The translations under genes and the position numbers were made by a program. The notes under the pieces were generated by a model. The model searched no databases and was not told the origin of the DNA. It saw only the letters and a list, made by a program, of their open reading frames with translations. Positions 1-5,516 of a stretch of DNA of 5,526 nt are shown piece by piece (the first letter of the stretch is position 1; each line of letters opens with the position of its first letter). Origin of the DNA: Thermoflexus hugenholtzii JAD2 (GTDB taxonomy: Bacteria > Chloroflexota > Dehalococcoidia > SHYB01); contig CAMAVV010000120.1 in assembly GCA_945861815.1 (NCBI GenBank), positions 1 through 5,526 on the forward strand, in the 5' to 3' direction.

Positions 1-663
1 GGCGTCATGACGCTTGAAGACCTCGAAGGCGCAGTCTCCGAGGTGCATCAGGCTAAACGACTCGGCCTTGTCGGTGCGATGGTCAGCGTTACGCCCTACG
101 ACCCAGGCCACTACGCCCAGCAAGCTTTCGACCCGTTCTGGGCCGCCGCGCAAGAGCTCGATATGCCTGTGAGCCTCCACGTCGTCACCGACACAAAGAA
201 CATCACCCACAACATCATCGAGCACACGATTTTCTCCTCCACCGTTCAGCGCACCTTGGCCGGCATGATCTTCGGCGGCGTCTTCCTTCGCTTCCCCCGG
301 CTCAAGGTCGTCTCGGCGGAGAACGACGCAGGTTGGGCGGCCTACTTCATCGAGCGCATGGACTATCTCTTCCACAAGCGCGTCAACTACATGGAGACAT
401 CGCCCATCAAAGACAAGGGCAAGTTGCCGAGCGACTACTTTAAACAGAATGCCTACGTCACCTTCATGAACGACCGCTCCGGCGTCTACATCCGCGAACT
501 CATCGGCGTCGACCGCCTCATGTGGTCCAGCGACTATCCTCACAACGACAGCACATGGCCCCACTCGCAAGAGGTCATCGCCTCCCTTTTCAAAGACGTG
601 CCTCAGGACCACAAGCAGAAGATCGTCGCCGGAAACGCCGCCAAGCTCTACGGCTTCTCCTAG
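1..663 (+). CDS. Amidohydrolase-2 family metal-dependent hydrolase/decarboxylase, 5'-truncated
   Basis: The reading frame is open through the left edge, so the true start is outside the window; the ATG at 7 is probably internal. About 220 residues are visible of a family that usually runs 300-400. Counting from that ATG, the stretch AFDPFWAAAQELDMPVSLHV (40-59) carries the core-strand His (H58), SAENDAGW (103-110) is the typical late E-N-x-x-W segment, and WSSDYPHNDSTWP (173-185) carries the metal-binding Asp (D176). These are hallmarks of the amidohydrolase-2 (ACMSD-like) TIM-barrel family, which uses a divalent metal for C-N hydrolysis or non-oxidative decarboxylation. The N-terminal HxH metal motif would lie upstream and cannot be checked. 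No signal peptide question can be settled on a fragment. The substrate is unknown. The gene ends 85 bases before the next one, with only a weak 4-bp stem followed by TTTAT near 662-683. Family call is firm; specific activity is not. Confidence 0.88.
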   Translation, partial: GVMTLEDLEGAVSEVHQAKRLGLVGAMVSVTPYDPGHYAQQAFDPFWAAAQELDMPVSLHVVTDTKNITHNIIEHTIFSSTVQRTLAGMIFGGVFLRFPRLKVVSAENDAGWAAYFIERMDYLFHKRVNYMETSPIKDKGKLPSDYFKQNAYVTFMNDRSGVYIRELIGVDRLMWSSDYPHNDSTWPHSQEVIASLFKDVPQDHKQKIVAGNAAKLYGFS

Positions 664-687
664 CCACTTATGCTAGGCTTTATCTGC

Positions 688-720
688 CCTAAGTTCCCCT
701 GTTCCCAGGTCCTAAGTTCC
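688..720 (+). repeat. Direct repeat pair CCTAAGTTCC in pyrimidine-rich spacer
   Basis: The 10-mer CCTAAGTTCC occurs at 688-697 and again at 711-720, a 23-base period, with a GTTCCC tract at 701-706 between them. The surrounding spacer (about 685-740) is almost free of purines on this strand. Seen directly; its function is unknown. It resembles the degenerate GGAAC-type tracts (read on the - strand) common between genes of some uncultured bacteria, which is inference. Confidence 0.55.
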
Positions 721-748
721 TCCCTACATTCCTCCCTCTGGAGTCCCC

Positions 749-1729
749 ATGCGTGCAATCGTCATCACCAAACCCGGTGAGCCTGACGTCCTGCAAATAA
801 GACAGGTGCCCGACCCTATCCCCGGCCCTGAAGAACTCCTCGTCGATGTTCGCGCCACCGCCCTCAACCGCGCCGACCTGGCGCAACGTCGCGGCGGCTA
901 CGCCGCTCCGCCCGATGCCCCTGCCGATATCCCAGGCCTTGAGTTCTCCGGCGTCGTTGCGAAAGCCAGCGCAAAGGTCAGCACCTTCAAGCCCGGCGAT
1001 CGCGTCTTCGGCCTTCTTGGCGGCGGCGGCTATGCCGAAAAGCTCGTCATCCACGAAGGGATGGCCTTGCACATCCCGCCAAGCATGGACTTCGAGCAGG
1101 CTGCCTCGGTTCCTGAGGTCTTCTTCACCGCCTACGACGCCCTTTTCAACTGGTGCAAGCTGGAGATGGGCGAGCGTGCCCTCATCCACGCCTGCGGCAG
1201 CGGCGTCGGCGTGGCTGCTATCCAGCTCGCCAAGGCCAAGGGCGCGACGACATTTGGCACCGCAGGCTCGGCTGAAAAGCTTGCCAAGGCGCAAGCGCTA
1301 GGGCTCGACTTCGGCGTCAACTATCGCGAGCAGGACTTCGCCGCCATAGTCAAAGAGCACACTACGAACCAAGGCGTCAACGTGATCCTGGACGTTATTG
1401 GCGGCCCATATTGGGAGAGGAATATCGCTAGCCTCGCCACCAGAGGGCGCATCGTCTTCGTCGGCTCCCTAGGCGGCGGCAAGATCGATCTGAACATCGG
1501 CTCACTCTTAGGCAAGCGCGCGAGCCTCTTTGGCACAACGCTACGCTCCCGCCCAATCCTTGAAAAGATGCAGGTGACTGCCCAGTTCCGCAGGCACGTG
1601 CTCCCGCTCTTCACTGTTGGTAAGCTGCGCCCCGTCGTCGATAAGATCTTCCCCCTCGACCAGGCCGCCGAGGCGCACCGCTACATGGAGTCAAACGCCA
1701 ACTTCGGCAAAATCGTCCTGAAGGTCTGA
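749..1729 (+). CDS. NAD(P)H:quinone oxidoreductase, PIG3-type zinc-independent MDR
   Basis: A 326-residue cytosolic protein, full length for the quinone oxidoreductase branch of the medium-chain dehydrogenase/reductase superfamily (human TP53I3/PIG3 is 332). The N-terminal GroES-like domain (about 1-125) begins MRAIVITKPGEPDVLQI and contains ALNRADLAQRRG (38-49) and PGLEFSGVV (62-70), typical of the family. The Rossmann half carries HACGSGVGVAAIQLAKAKGA (147-166), GTAGSAEKL (170-178) and GVNYREQDF (189-197); the Ser/Lys/Tyr pattern in the latter two matches the NADPH 2'-phosphate pocket of PIG3, so NADPH is the likely cofactor. The Cys/His ligands of zinc alcohol dehydrogenases are absent. 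It probably reduces quinones or other alpha,beta-unsaturated carbonyls; the exact substrate is open. The ATG is preceded by GGAG (740-743) with 5 bases of spacing, and the MRAIV start is the family norm. It could be cotranscribed with the upstream amidohydrolase, but the 85-base spacer argues little either way. Confidence 0.93.
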   Translation: MRAIVITKPGEPDVLQIRQVPDPIPGPEELLVDVRATALNRADLAQRRGGYAAPPDAPADIPGLEFSGVVAKASAKVSTFKPGDRVFGLLGGGGYAEKLVIHEGMALHIPPSMDFEQAASVPEVFFTAYDALFNWCKLEMGERALIHACGSGVGVAAIQLAKAKGATTFGTAGSAEKLAKAQALGLDFGVNYREQDFAAIVKEHTTNQGVNVILDVIGGPYWERNIASLATRGRIVFVGSLGGGKIDLNIGSLLGKRASLFGTTLRSRPILEKMQVTAQFRRHVLPLFTVGKLRPVVDKIFPLDQAAEAHRYMESNANFGKIVLKV

Positions 1730-1829
1730 GGCTGAAGCGATGAGCGCCACCTTCTTACCGTCGCGGCAGCCAATGGTTACCCATCTATCTGAACCTGCCC
1801 CTTCTCCTCCTAACCCTCCCCGTCTCTTG

Positions 1830-1835
1830 TATAAT
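1830..1835 (+). promoter_or_regulatory. Putative -10 box TATAAT upstream of the FmdB-type gene
   Basis: A perfect TATAAT stands out in a C/T-rich spacer, preceded by TTG. It would start transcription near 1842, giving a leader of about 45 bases before the GTG at 1889. No recognisable TTGACA lies 16-18 bases upstream, so the promoter call is moderate. It implies the small gene is transcribed independently of the oxidoreductase. Confidence 0.5.
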
Positions 1836-1874
1836 CTCCCTTACCGAGACTGAGCCATCTAGCCTGTCGCCTCT

Positions 1875-1882
1875 AGAGAGGG
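1875..1882 (+). promoter_or_regulatory. Ribosome binding site AGAGAGGG that selects the GTG start at 1889
   Basis: The purine run AGAGAGGG ends 6 bases before the GTG at 1889, ideal spacing. It directly abuts the in-frame TTG at 1883, leaving no room for initiation there, so it decides the start of the FmdB-type gene. Confidence 0.65.
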
Positions 1883-1888
1883 TTGCCC

Positions 1889-2143
1889 GTGCCCACATAC
1901 GATAGAGCCTGCAACGCCTGCGGCCATGCCTTTGAGATCCGTCGCCCCATGAGCGACTCGTCGCCCGTGAAGTGCCCCAAATGCTCCGGCGAGACGCGCC
2001 AGCTCTTCAAAAAGGTCCCCGCCATCTTCACCCGCAACATCGACCACCCTGACTCCCCCCTGGACGATATGCCCGGCGCTGAAAAGATGCGCAAGCAAGC
2101 CGATATGGCTATCAACAAGGTCATGAAAGACATGAACAGCTGA
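1889..2143 (+). CDS. FmdB-type zinc-ribbon protein
   Basis: An 84-residue protein if started at GTG 1889, which gives the canonical FmdB opening MPTYDRACNACGHAFEI; a TTG at 1883 would add two residues (Met-Pro in front of Val, which replaces the initiator Met) and has no room for a ribosome binding site. The four zinc-ligand cysteines are C8 and C11 (CNAC) and C29 and C32 (CPKC), forming the single zinc ribbon of the FmdB/CxxC_CxxC_SSSS family, followed by a polar tail (roughly residues 40-84) with a short amphipathic C-terminal stretch. The family was named for a putative regulator of the formamidase operon of Methylophilus, but no DNA-binding activity is generally established and its members are very widespread. 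The gene sits alone between spacers of about 150 bases, with its own TATAAT upstream. Family assignment is firm from the cysteine pattern and opening; the role is unknown. Confidence 0.9.
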   Translation: MPTYDRACNACGHAFEIRRPMSDSSPVKCPKCSGETRQLFKKVPAIFTRNIDHPDSPLDDMPGAEKMRKQADMAINKVMKDMNS

Positions 2144-2293
2144 TCTGACCGCTCTGGCCCTCTGTATCTTTCACCAGAACGGCTAACTCTCCTCCGATTG
2201 TTCAGCTTCCCCTTGCCCCCTGCTCCTTGCTGCTCGTACCTCTCTCCAGTAAGATAGACGCGACTTCCAAGAAGGGACTCCACCACACCAGCC

Positions 2294-2665
2294 ATGTTCA
2301 AGGGCGACGCCATCACCTTCGGCCGGCTTCACACCTGGACCCTCAGCTTCTACTACGATAAGAAGAGCGACAAGCTCATCATCCGTTCGCCGTGGCAGCA
2401 GGAGGGCGCATGGGTTGACCTCCCCGATAACGTGCGCCTCAAGGTAGACCCCCAAACCGGCGAAGCCGTCGAGTTTCACATCGCCAGCTTCCTCCGCACC
2501 TTCGTCGCCAACCGCCCCGACCTCAAAGCCACCTGGGGCCAGGTGAACCCTAATCCCATCGCCCTCCGCCGCATGGAGGCGACTCCCTTCATAGGCCGGT
2601 TCCTCGAGCATATGGAACAGCTCGCCTACCGCCGCGCCAAAGCCCTCGAACCCTCCAAGCTCTAG
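2294..2665 (+). CDS. Unrecognised 123-residue protein, possibly DUF2283-like
   Basis: A soluble 123-residue protein with no signal peptide, membrane segment or cysteine. Residues about 14-65 read as a beta-rich domain: WTLSFYYDKKSDKLIIRS, then WVDLPDNVRLKVDPQTGEAV, then EFHIASFLRTF. The order (Y-D-x-x-x-D-x-L-x-I, a Leu-x-Asp turn, a V-D-x-x-T-G-E strand pair and an I-x-x-F helix) recalls the small DUF2283 fold; this is a remote resemblance by eye, not a confident match. The C-terminal half (about 75-123) looks helical and basic, with RRMEATPFIGRFLEHMEQLA. Coding is supported by the C-ending codon use shared with its neighbours. An in-frame TAG at 2255 rules out a longer form. No ribosome binding site lies at normal distance: GAAGGGA (2271-2277) is 16 bases from the ATG, and a weak TAAGAT (2250-2255) could be a -10. 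Function is not inferred. Confidence 0.75.
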   Translation: MFKGDAITFGRLHTWTLSFYYDKKSDKLIIRSPWQQEGAWVDLPDNVRLKVDPQTGEAVEFHIASFLRTFVANRPDLKATWGQVNPNPIALRRMEATPFIGRFLEHMEQLAYRRAKALEPSKL

Positions 2666-2682
2666 CGCCATCCCTTCAAATA

Positions 2683-2732
2683 CCCCTCTCCCTCGATGGG
2701 AGAGGACCTCGCAAAGCGAGAGGTGAGGGTGA
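2683..2732 (+). repeat. Hairpin-forming intergenic repeat (CCTCTCCC/GGGAGAGG)
   Basis: Two adjoining inverted repeats: a perfect 8-bp stem CCTCTCCC (2685-2692) with GGGAGAGG (2698-2705) around a 5-base loop, then a 5-bp stem CTCGC (2708-2712) with GCGAG (2716-2720) around AAA, followed by AGGTGAGGGTGA (2721-2732). The wording on the opposite strand, CACCCTCACCTCTCGC then CCTCTCCC, is that of a degenerate GC-rich palindromic repeat I have seen between genes of many bacteria. There is no T-run after either stem, so it is not a standard intrinsic terminator. It lies between the 123-aa protein gene and the amidase gene and contains a spurious ATG at 2696. Confidence 0.7.
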
Positions 2733-2749
2733 TTTTGAGAACCACGGCT

Positions 2750-2755
2750 GGGAGG
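2750..2755 (+). promoter_or_regulatory. Ribosome binding site GGGAGG that selects the TTG start of the amidase
   Basis: GGGAGG ends 6 bases before the in-frame TTG at 2762. The longer ATG start at 2696 is preceded only by pyrimidines and sits in the loop of a repeat hairpin, so this site is the best evidence for where translation begins. Confidence 0.65.
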
Positions 2756-2761
2756 CCTTCT

Positions 2762-4156
2762 TTGTTCACCGCAGACCTTTGCTTTCTCACCATCCCTGAG
2801 GCCTCGCGCCTCCTCAAAAGCAAGCGCCTCTCCTCCCTCGAACTGACCAAGGCCGTCCTCGTCCGCGCCAAGGCCACCCAGCCAAAGACCAACGCCTTCA
2901 CCGCCATCCTCGAAGAGTCGGCCCTCGCCGAAGCCCGCCGCGCTGACCGCGCCATCGCCCAGGGGCGCTATAAAGGCCCTCTCCACGGCATCCCCATCTC
3001 CATCAAAGACATCTTCGATATGAAGGGCCTCATCACCAGCTGCGGCTCCGCCGTCCTCCACGACAACGTCGCCAAGGCCGACTCCACCGCCGTAGCGCGC
3101 CTCCGCGATGCTGGCGCAGTCATCATCGGCAAGAACAACATGACCGAGTTCGCCGTCGATATGCCTAGCCCCGTCTTTGGTCCCGCCCACAACCCCTGGA
3201 ACTACGACTACCTCGCCGGAATCTCCAGCAGCGGCTCAGGCGCATCCCTCGTCGTTGGCGCCGGCTTCGCCTCCATGGGCACCGATACCGGCGGTTCGAT
3301 TCGCCTGCCCGCCACCTTCTGCGGCTGCACAGGCATCAAGCCCACCTATGGTCGCGTCAGCCGCTACGGCGTCTTCCCCCTGGCCTGGACCCTCGACCAT
3401 GCAGGCCCCCTGGCGCGCACCGTTGAAGATGCCGCCATCACCTTGCAAGCCATCGCCGGCTACGACGCCAACGACCCCACAACCGCCGACGTGCCCGTCC
3501 CCTCCTACACCCGCGACCTGAGGAAAGGCGTGCGCGGCCTGCGCATCGGCGTGCCGAAGGAACACTTCTTCGAGGGACTGAACCCTGAGGTAGAGGCACA
3601 CGTTCGCCAGGCTATCGAGCGATTGCGAAAGCTAGGCGCGCGCGTGCAGTCAGTCTCCGTCCCCAACGCCACCAAGTCGATGCTCGCCATGAGCTCCATC
3701 ATCCGTGTCGAACAGGCCGCCGCCCACGAACAACTCCTCAGGACGCGCCTGCACCTCTACGGTGGCACCCTTGGCGATAGGCTCGTCGCCGCTTCACTGC
3801 GCCCCGCCGTCGACTACATCAAGGCGCAGCGCATCCGCATGCTCATCGTCCAGGATTTCCACGCCGCCTTCGAAAAAGTGGACGTCATCGCGACGCCCAC
3901 TATGCCCATCCTGCCCTTCAAAATCTCCGAGCAAAAGCCAGGCGGCGCCGGCCAGGGTGCGACCATGTCCAACTTCACCGCCCCCTTCGATCTCACCGGC
4001 TCGCCCGCCATCTCCATCCCATGCGGCTTCAGCGCCTCTGGCCTGCCCATCGGCCTCCAGCTCATCGGCAAACCCTTCGCCGAAGCCACCGTCCTGCGCA
4101 CCGCCTACGCCTACGAACAGAGCACCGATTGGCATACGCGCCGGCCGCCGCTCTAG
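2762..4156 (+). CDS. Amidase-signature family enzyme (GatA-like amidohydrolase)
   Basis: A 464-residue protein from TTG 2762, about the usual length for amidase-signature enzymes, which hydrolyse C-N amide bonds with a Ser-cisSer-Lys triad. From this start the Lys is K82 in GIPISIKDIFDMKG, the cis-Ser is S155 in AGISSSGSGASL, and the nucleophile is S179 in GTDTGGSIRLPA; the 24-residue Ser-Ser spacing is exact for the family. CGCTGIKPTYGRVSRYG follows, and FTAPFDLTGSPAISIPCG near the end completes the fold. The 5' frame stays open to ATG 2696, but that would add 22 residues encoded by a hairpin repeat, and family members open close to the DLCFLTIPEASRLL segment found here near residue 5. The binding loop reads GISSSGSG where most members have GGSSSGSG. 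No gatB or gatC is present, so a tRNA amidotransferase role is unlikely on context; a free-standing amidase of unknown substrate is more probable. No signal peptide is seen. An FmdB-type gene lies two genes upstream. Confidence 0.92.
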   Translation: MFTADLCFLTIPEASRLLKSKRLSSLELTKAVLVRAKATQPKTNAFTAILEESALAEARRADRAIAQGRYKGPLHGIPISIKDIFDMKGLITSCGSAVLHDNVAKADSTAVARLRDAGAVIIGKNNMTEFAVDMPSPVFGPAHNPWNYDYLAGISSSGSGASLVVGAGFASMGTDTGGSIRLPATFCGCTGIKPTYGRVSRYGVFPLAWTLDHAGPLARTVEDAAITLQAIAGYDANDPTTADVPVPSYTRDLRKGVRGLRIGVPKEHFFEGLNPEVEAHVRQAIERLRKLGARVQSVSVPNATKSMLAMSSIIRVEQAAAHEQLLRTRLHLYGGTLGDRLVAASLRPAVDYIKAQRIRMLIVQDFHAAFEKVDVIATPTMPILPFKISEQKPGGAGQGATMSNFTAPFDLTGSPAISIPCGFSASGLPIGLQLIGKPFAEATVLRTAYAYEQSTDWHTRRPPL

Positions 4157-4207
4157 ACCCACACAATTCCCTCTTCCTGCTCCTTGTACCACCTCACCAC
4201 CTCTATC

Positions 4208-4267
4208 TCAGTGTCCTAGATGGATAGCTCCTCCACATTCCGTTCAGTGATTTCAGTGTTCTCAGTG
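4208..4267 (+). repeat. Imperfect short-period TCAGTG repeat array
   Basis: TCAGTG occurs at 4208-4213, 4244-4249, 4253-4258 and 4262-4267; the last three form a 9-base-period tandem (TCAGTGATT, TCAGTGTTC, TCAGTGGAT). It lies in the spacer between the amidase and acyl-CoA dehydrogenase genes. Function unknown; the pattern is seen directly. Confidence 0.7.
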
Positions 4268-4298
4268 GATAAACATTTGCCTCTCCTAACCATCCCAA

Positions 4299-4324
4299 AT
4301 CTGTGTTCATCTGTGGAATCTGTG
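4299..4324 (+). repeat. Imperfect short-period ATCTGTG repeat array
   Basis: ATCTGTG occurs at 4299-4305, 4309-4315 and 4318-4324, periods of 10 and 9 bases. On the opposite strand it reads as CACAGAT units. It follows the TCAGTG array after about 30 bases and ends about 20 bases before the promoter-like TATACT of the next gene. Confidence 0.7.
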
Positions 4325-4342
4325 GCAAATTCTCTTCTTTGC

Positions 4343-4348
4343 TATACT
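4343..4348 (+). promoter_or_regulatory. Putative -10 box TATACT for a leaderless acyl-CoA dehydrogenase transcript
   Basis: TATACT ends 7 bases before the ATG at 4356, so transcription from it would start at or next to the A of the start codon. There is no Shine-Dalgarno sequence in front of that ATG (CCCCGCC), which fits leaderless translation. No clear -35 box is visible. Inferred from sequence alone. Confidence 0.5.
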
Positions 4349-4355
4349 CCCCGCC

Positions 4356-5516
4356 ATGGACTTCTCCTGGTCTAAAGAAGAATCGGCCTTTCGCGAAGAG
4401 ATCCGCGCCTTCCTCAAGGAAAACCTCCCCGCCGACTGGCGCGAGCAGGTCACCGACGTCGAAGGCGAGGAGCGCGAGTCCTTCGAGCGCGACTTCGCCC
4501 GGCGTGTCGGCGAGCATCGCTACCTCTCCATCGGCTGGCCTAAGGAGTACGGCGGCCTAGGCTGGTCGCCCATGCAGCAGCTCATCTTCAACGAAGAGTG
4601 GGCAGACGCCAAAGCGCCCCGCAGCTTCATGGGCCCCGGCGTCTATCAGGTCGCCGCCTCCCTTATCATCCACGGCACCGAGGAGCAGAAGCGAACGTTC
4701 CTGCCGCCTATCGCCCGTGGCGAAGTGCGCTGGTCAACCCTCTTCAGCGAACCCAACGCCGGCTCCGACCTCGCCTCCCTGCAAACGACGGCTATCGAAG
4801 ACGGCGACGTCTTTGTGGTCAACGGCCAGAAGATATGGAACACCATGGCCCACAAGGCCGAACACGGCTTCCTCCTGGCGCGCACCGACCCCAACGCGCC
4901 CAAACACAAGGGCATCGGGCTCTTGCTCATCGATATGAATTGGCCCGGCATCACCGTCAAACCCATCATCAACATGGCCGATGTCCACAGCTTCAACAGC
5001 GTCTACTTCGATAACGTCCGCGTCCCCCGCGATAGGCTCGTCGGCGAAAAGACGCGCGGCTGGTACGTGGGCGCGACGGCGCTCAACGTCGAGCGCTCCG
5101 GCATACGCTACCACGTCCCCTCGGAACAGCTCTTCGACGAGCTAGTCGCGTATGCGCGAGAGACCAAGAACGGCACATCGCGCCCTGAGCTCCGCCAGCG
5201 ACTTGCCGCCATGGCCTGCGACGTCGCAGCCTCGCGGCTTCTCTCGTATAGGGTCGCCTGGCTCCAAAGTAAAGGGACGCCGCCCAGCTATGAAGCCTCC
5301 GTCTCGAAACTCTTCGCAGCCGAAATGACGCAGCACGTCATCGGCCTGGGGATGCAAGTCCTTGGCCTGCGTTCGCAACTTGCCAGCGGCAAACGCGCGG
5401 CCCTCCACGGCAAGATGCAAAAGCTCGACCGCGCCCAGCGCGCCATCACCGTCGGCGCAGGCACCTCAGAGATTCAGCGCACCATCATCGCCAAACGCGG
5501 CCTCGGCCTCCCCTGA
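4356..5516 (+). CDS. Acyl-CoA dehydrogenase, FadE-type flavoprotein
   Basis: A complete 386-residue FAD enzyme of the acyl-CoA dehydrogenase superfamily, which introduces a double bond alpha-beta to a CoA thioester and passes electrons to electron-transfer flavoprotein. Domain order is normal: N-terminal helices (1-120, with IGWPKEYGGLGWSP at 59-72), the FAD-binding beta domain (LFSEPNAGSDLASLQT at 129-144, VNGQKIWNTMAH at 155-166, FDNVRVPRDRLVG at 218-230), and the C-terminal helical domain (about 235-386, ending GAGTSEIQRTIIAKRGLGLP). The usual catalytic Glu of medium-chain enzymes (YEGT) is replaced here by GAGT, with Ala at 368. E246 in LNVERSG sits where isovaleryl-CoA and some steroid-side-chain FadE enzymes carry theirs, so the base is probably relocated there. 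Substrate is unknown; branched-chain or bulky acyl-CoAs are plausible. The start MDFSWSKEESAFREEIRAFL is typical. The neighbouring genes do not include ETF, enoyl-CoA hydratase or an acyl-CoA ligase. Confidence 0.95.
   Translation: MDFSWSKEESAFREEIRAFLKENLPADWREQVTDVEGEERESFERDFARRVGEHRYLSIGWPKEYGGLGWSPMQQLIFNEEWADAKAPRSFMGPGVYQVAASLIIHGTEEQKRTFLPPIARGEVRWSTLFSEPNAGSDLASLQTTAIEDGDVFVVNGQKIWNTMAHKAEHGFLLARTDPNAPKHKGIGLLLIDMNWPGITVKPIINMADVHSFNSVYFDNVRVPRDRLVGEKTRGWYVGATALNVERSGIRYHVPSEQLFDELVAYARETKNGTSRPELRQRLAAMACDVAASRLLSYRVAWLQSKGTPPSYEASVSKLFAAEMTQHVIGLGMQVLGLRSQLASGKRAALHGKMQKLDRAQRAITVGAGTSEIQRTIIAKRGLGLP

Noticed and set aside
662..683. Possible terminator after the amidohydrolase (AGCC...GGCT then TTTAT)
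   Set aside because: Only a 4-bp stem with a 10-base loop and an interrupted T-run; too weak to call.
689..1294. Antisense open frame of 201 codons over the quinone oxidoreductase gene
   Set aside because: It mirrors a clear enzyme gene and has no recognisable motif; the lack of stops follows from the codon bias.
1740..1853. Possible 37-codon peptide in the spacer upstream of the FmdB-type gene
   Set aside because: No good ribosome binding site, Pro-rich low-complexity translation, and it runs through the TATAAT box at 1830-1835.
2683..2732. Hairpin element considered as a Rho-independent terminator
   Set aside because: Neither stem is followed by a T-run; the sequence after it is AGGTGAGGGTGA.
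2183..3190. Long antisense open frame (335 codons) spanning the 123-aa gene and the start of the amidase gene
   Set aside because: It overlaps two better-supported genes, crosses the spacer and hairpin repeat, and its Gly/Glu/Ala/Asp-rich composition is what results from reading C-ending codons backwards.
2762..4156. Assignment as GatA, subunit of the Glu-tRNA amidotransferase
   Set aside because: No gatB or gatC nearby and the loop sequence differs from typical GatA; general amidase-signature enzyme is the safer call.
4299..4324. CRISPR array
   Set aside because: Repeat units are 7 bases with 2-3-base gaps, far too short for repeat-spacer architecture, and no cas gene is present.
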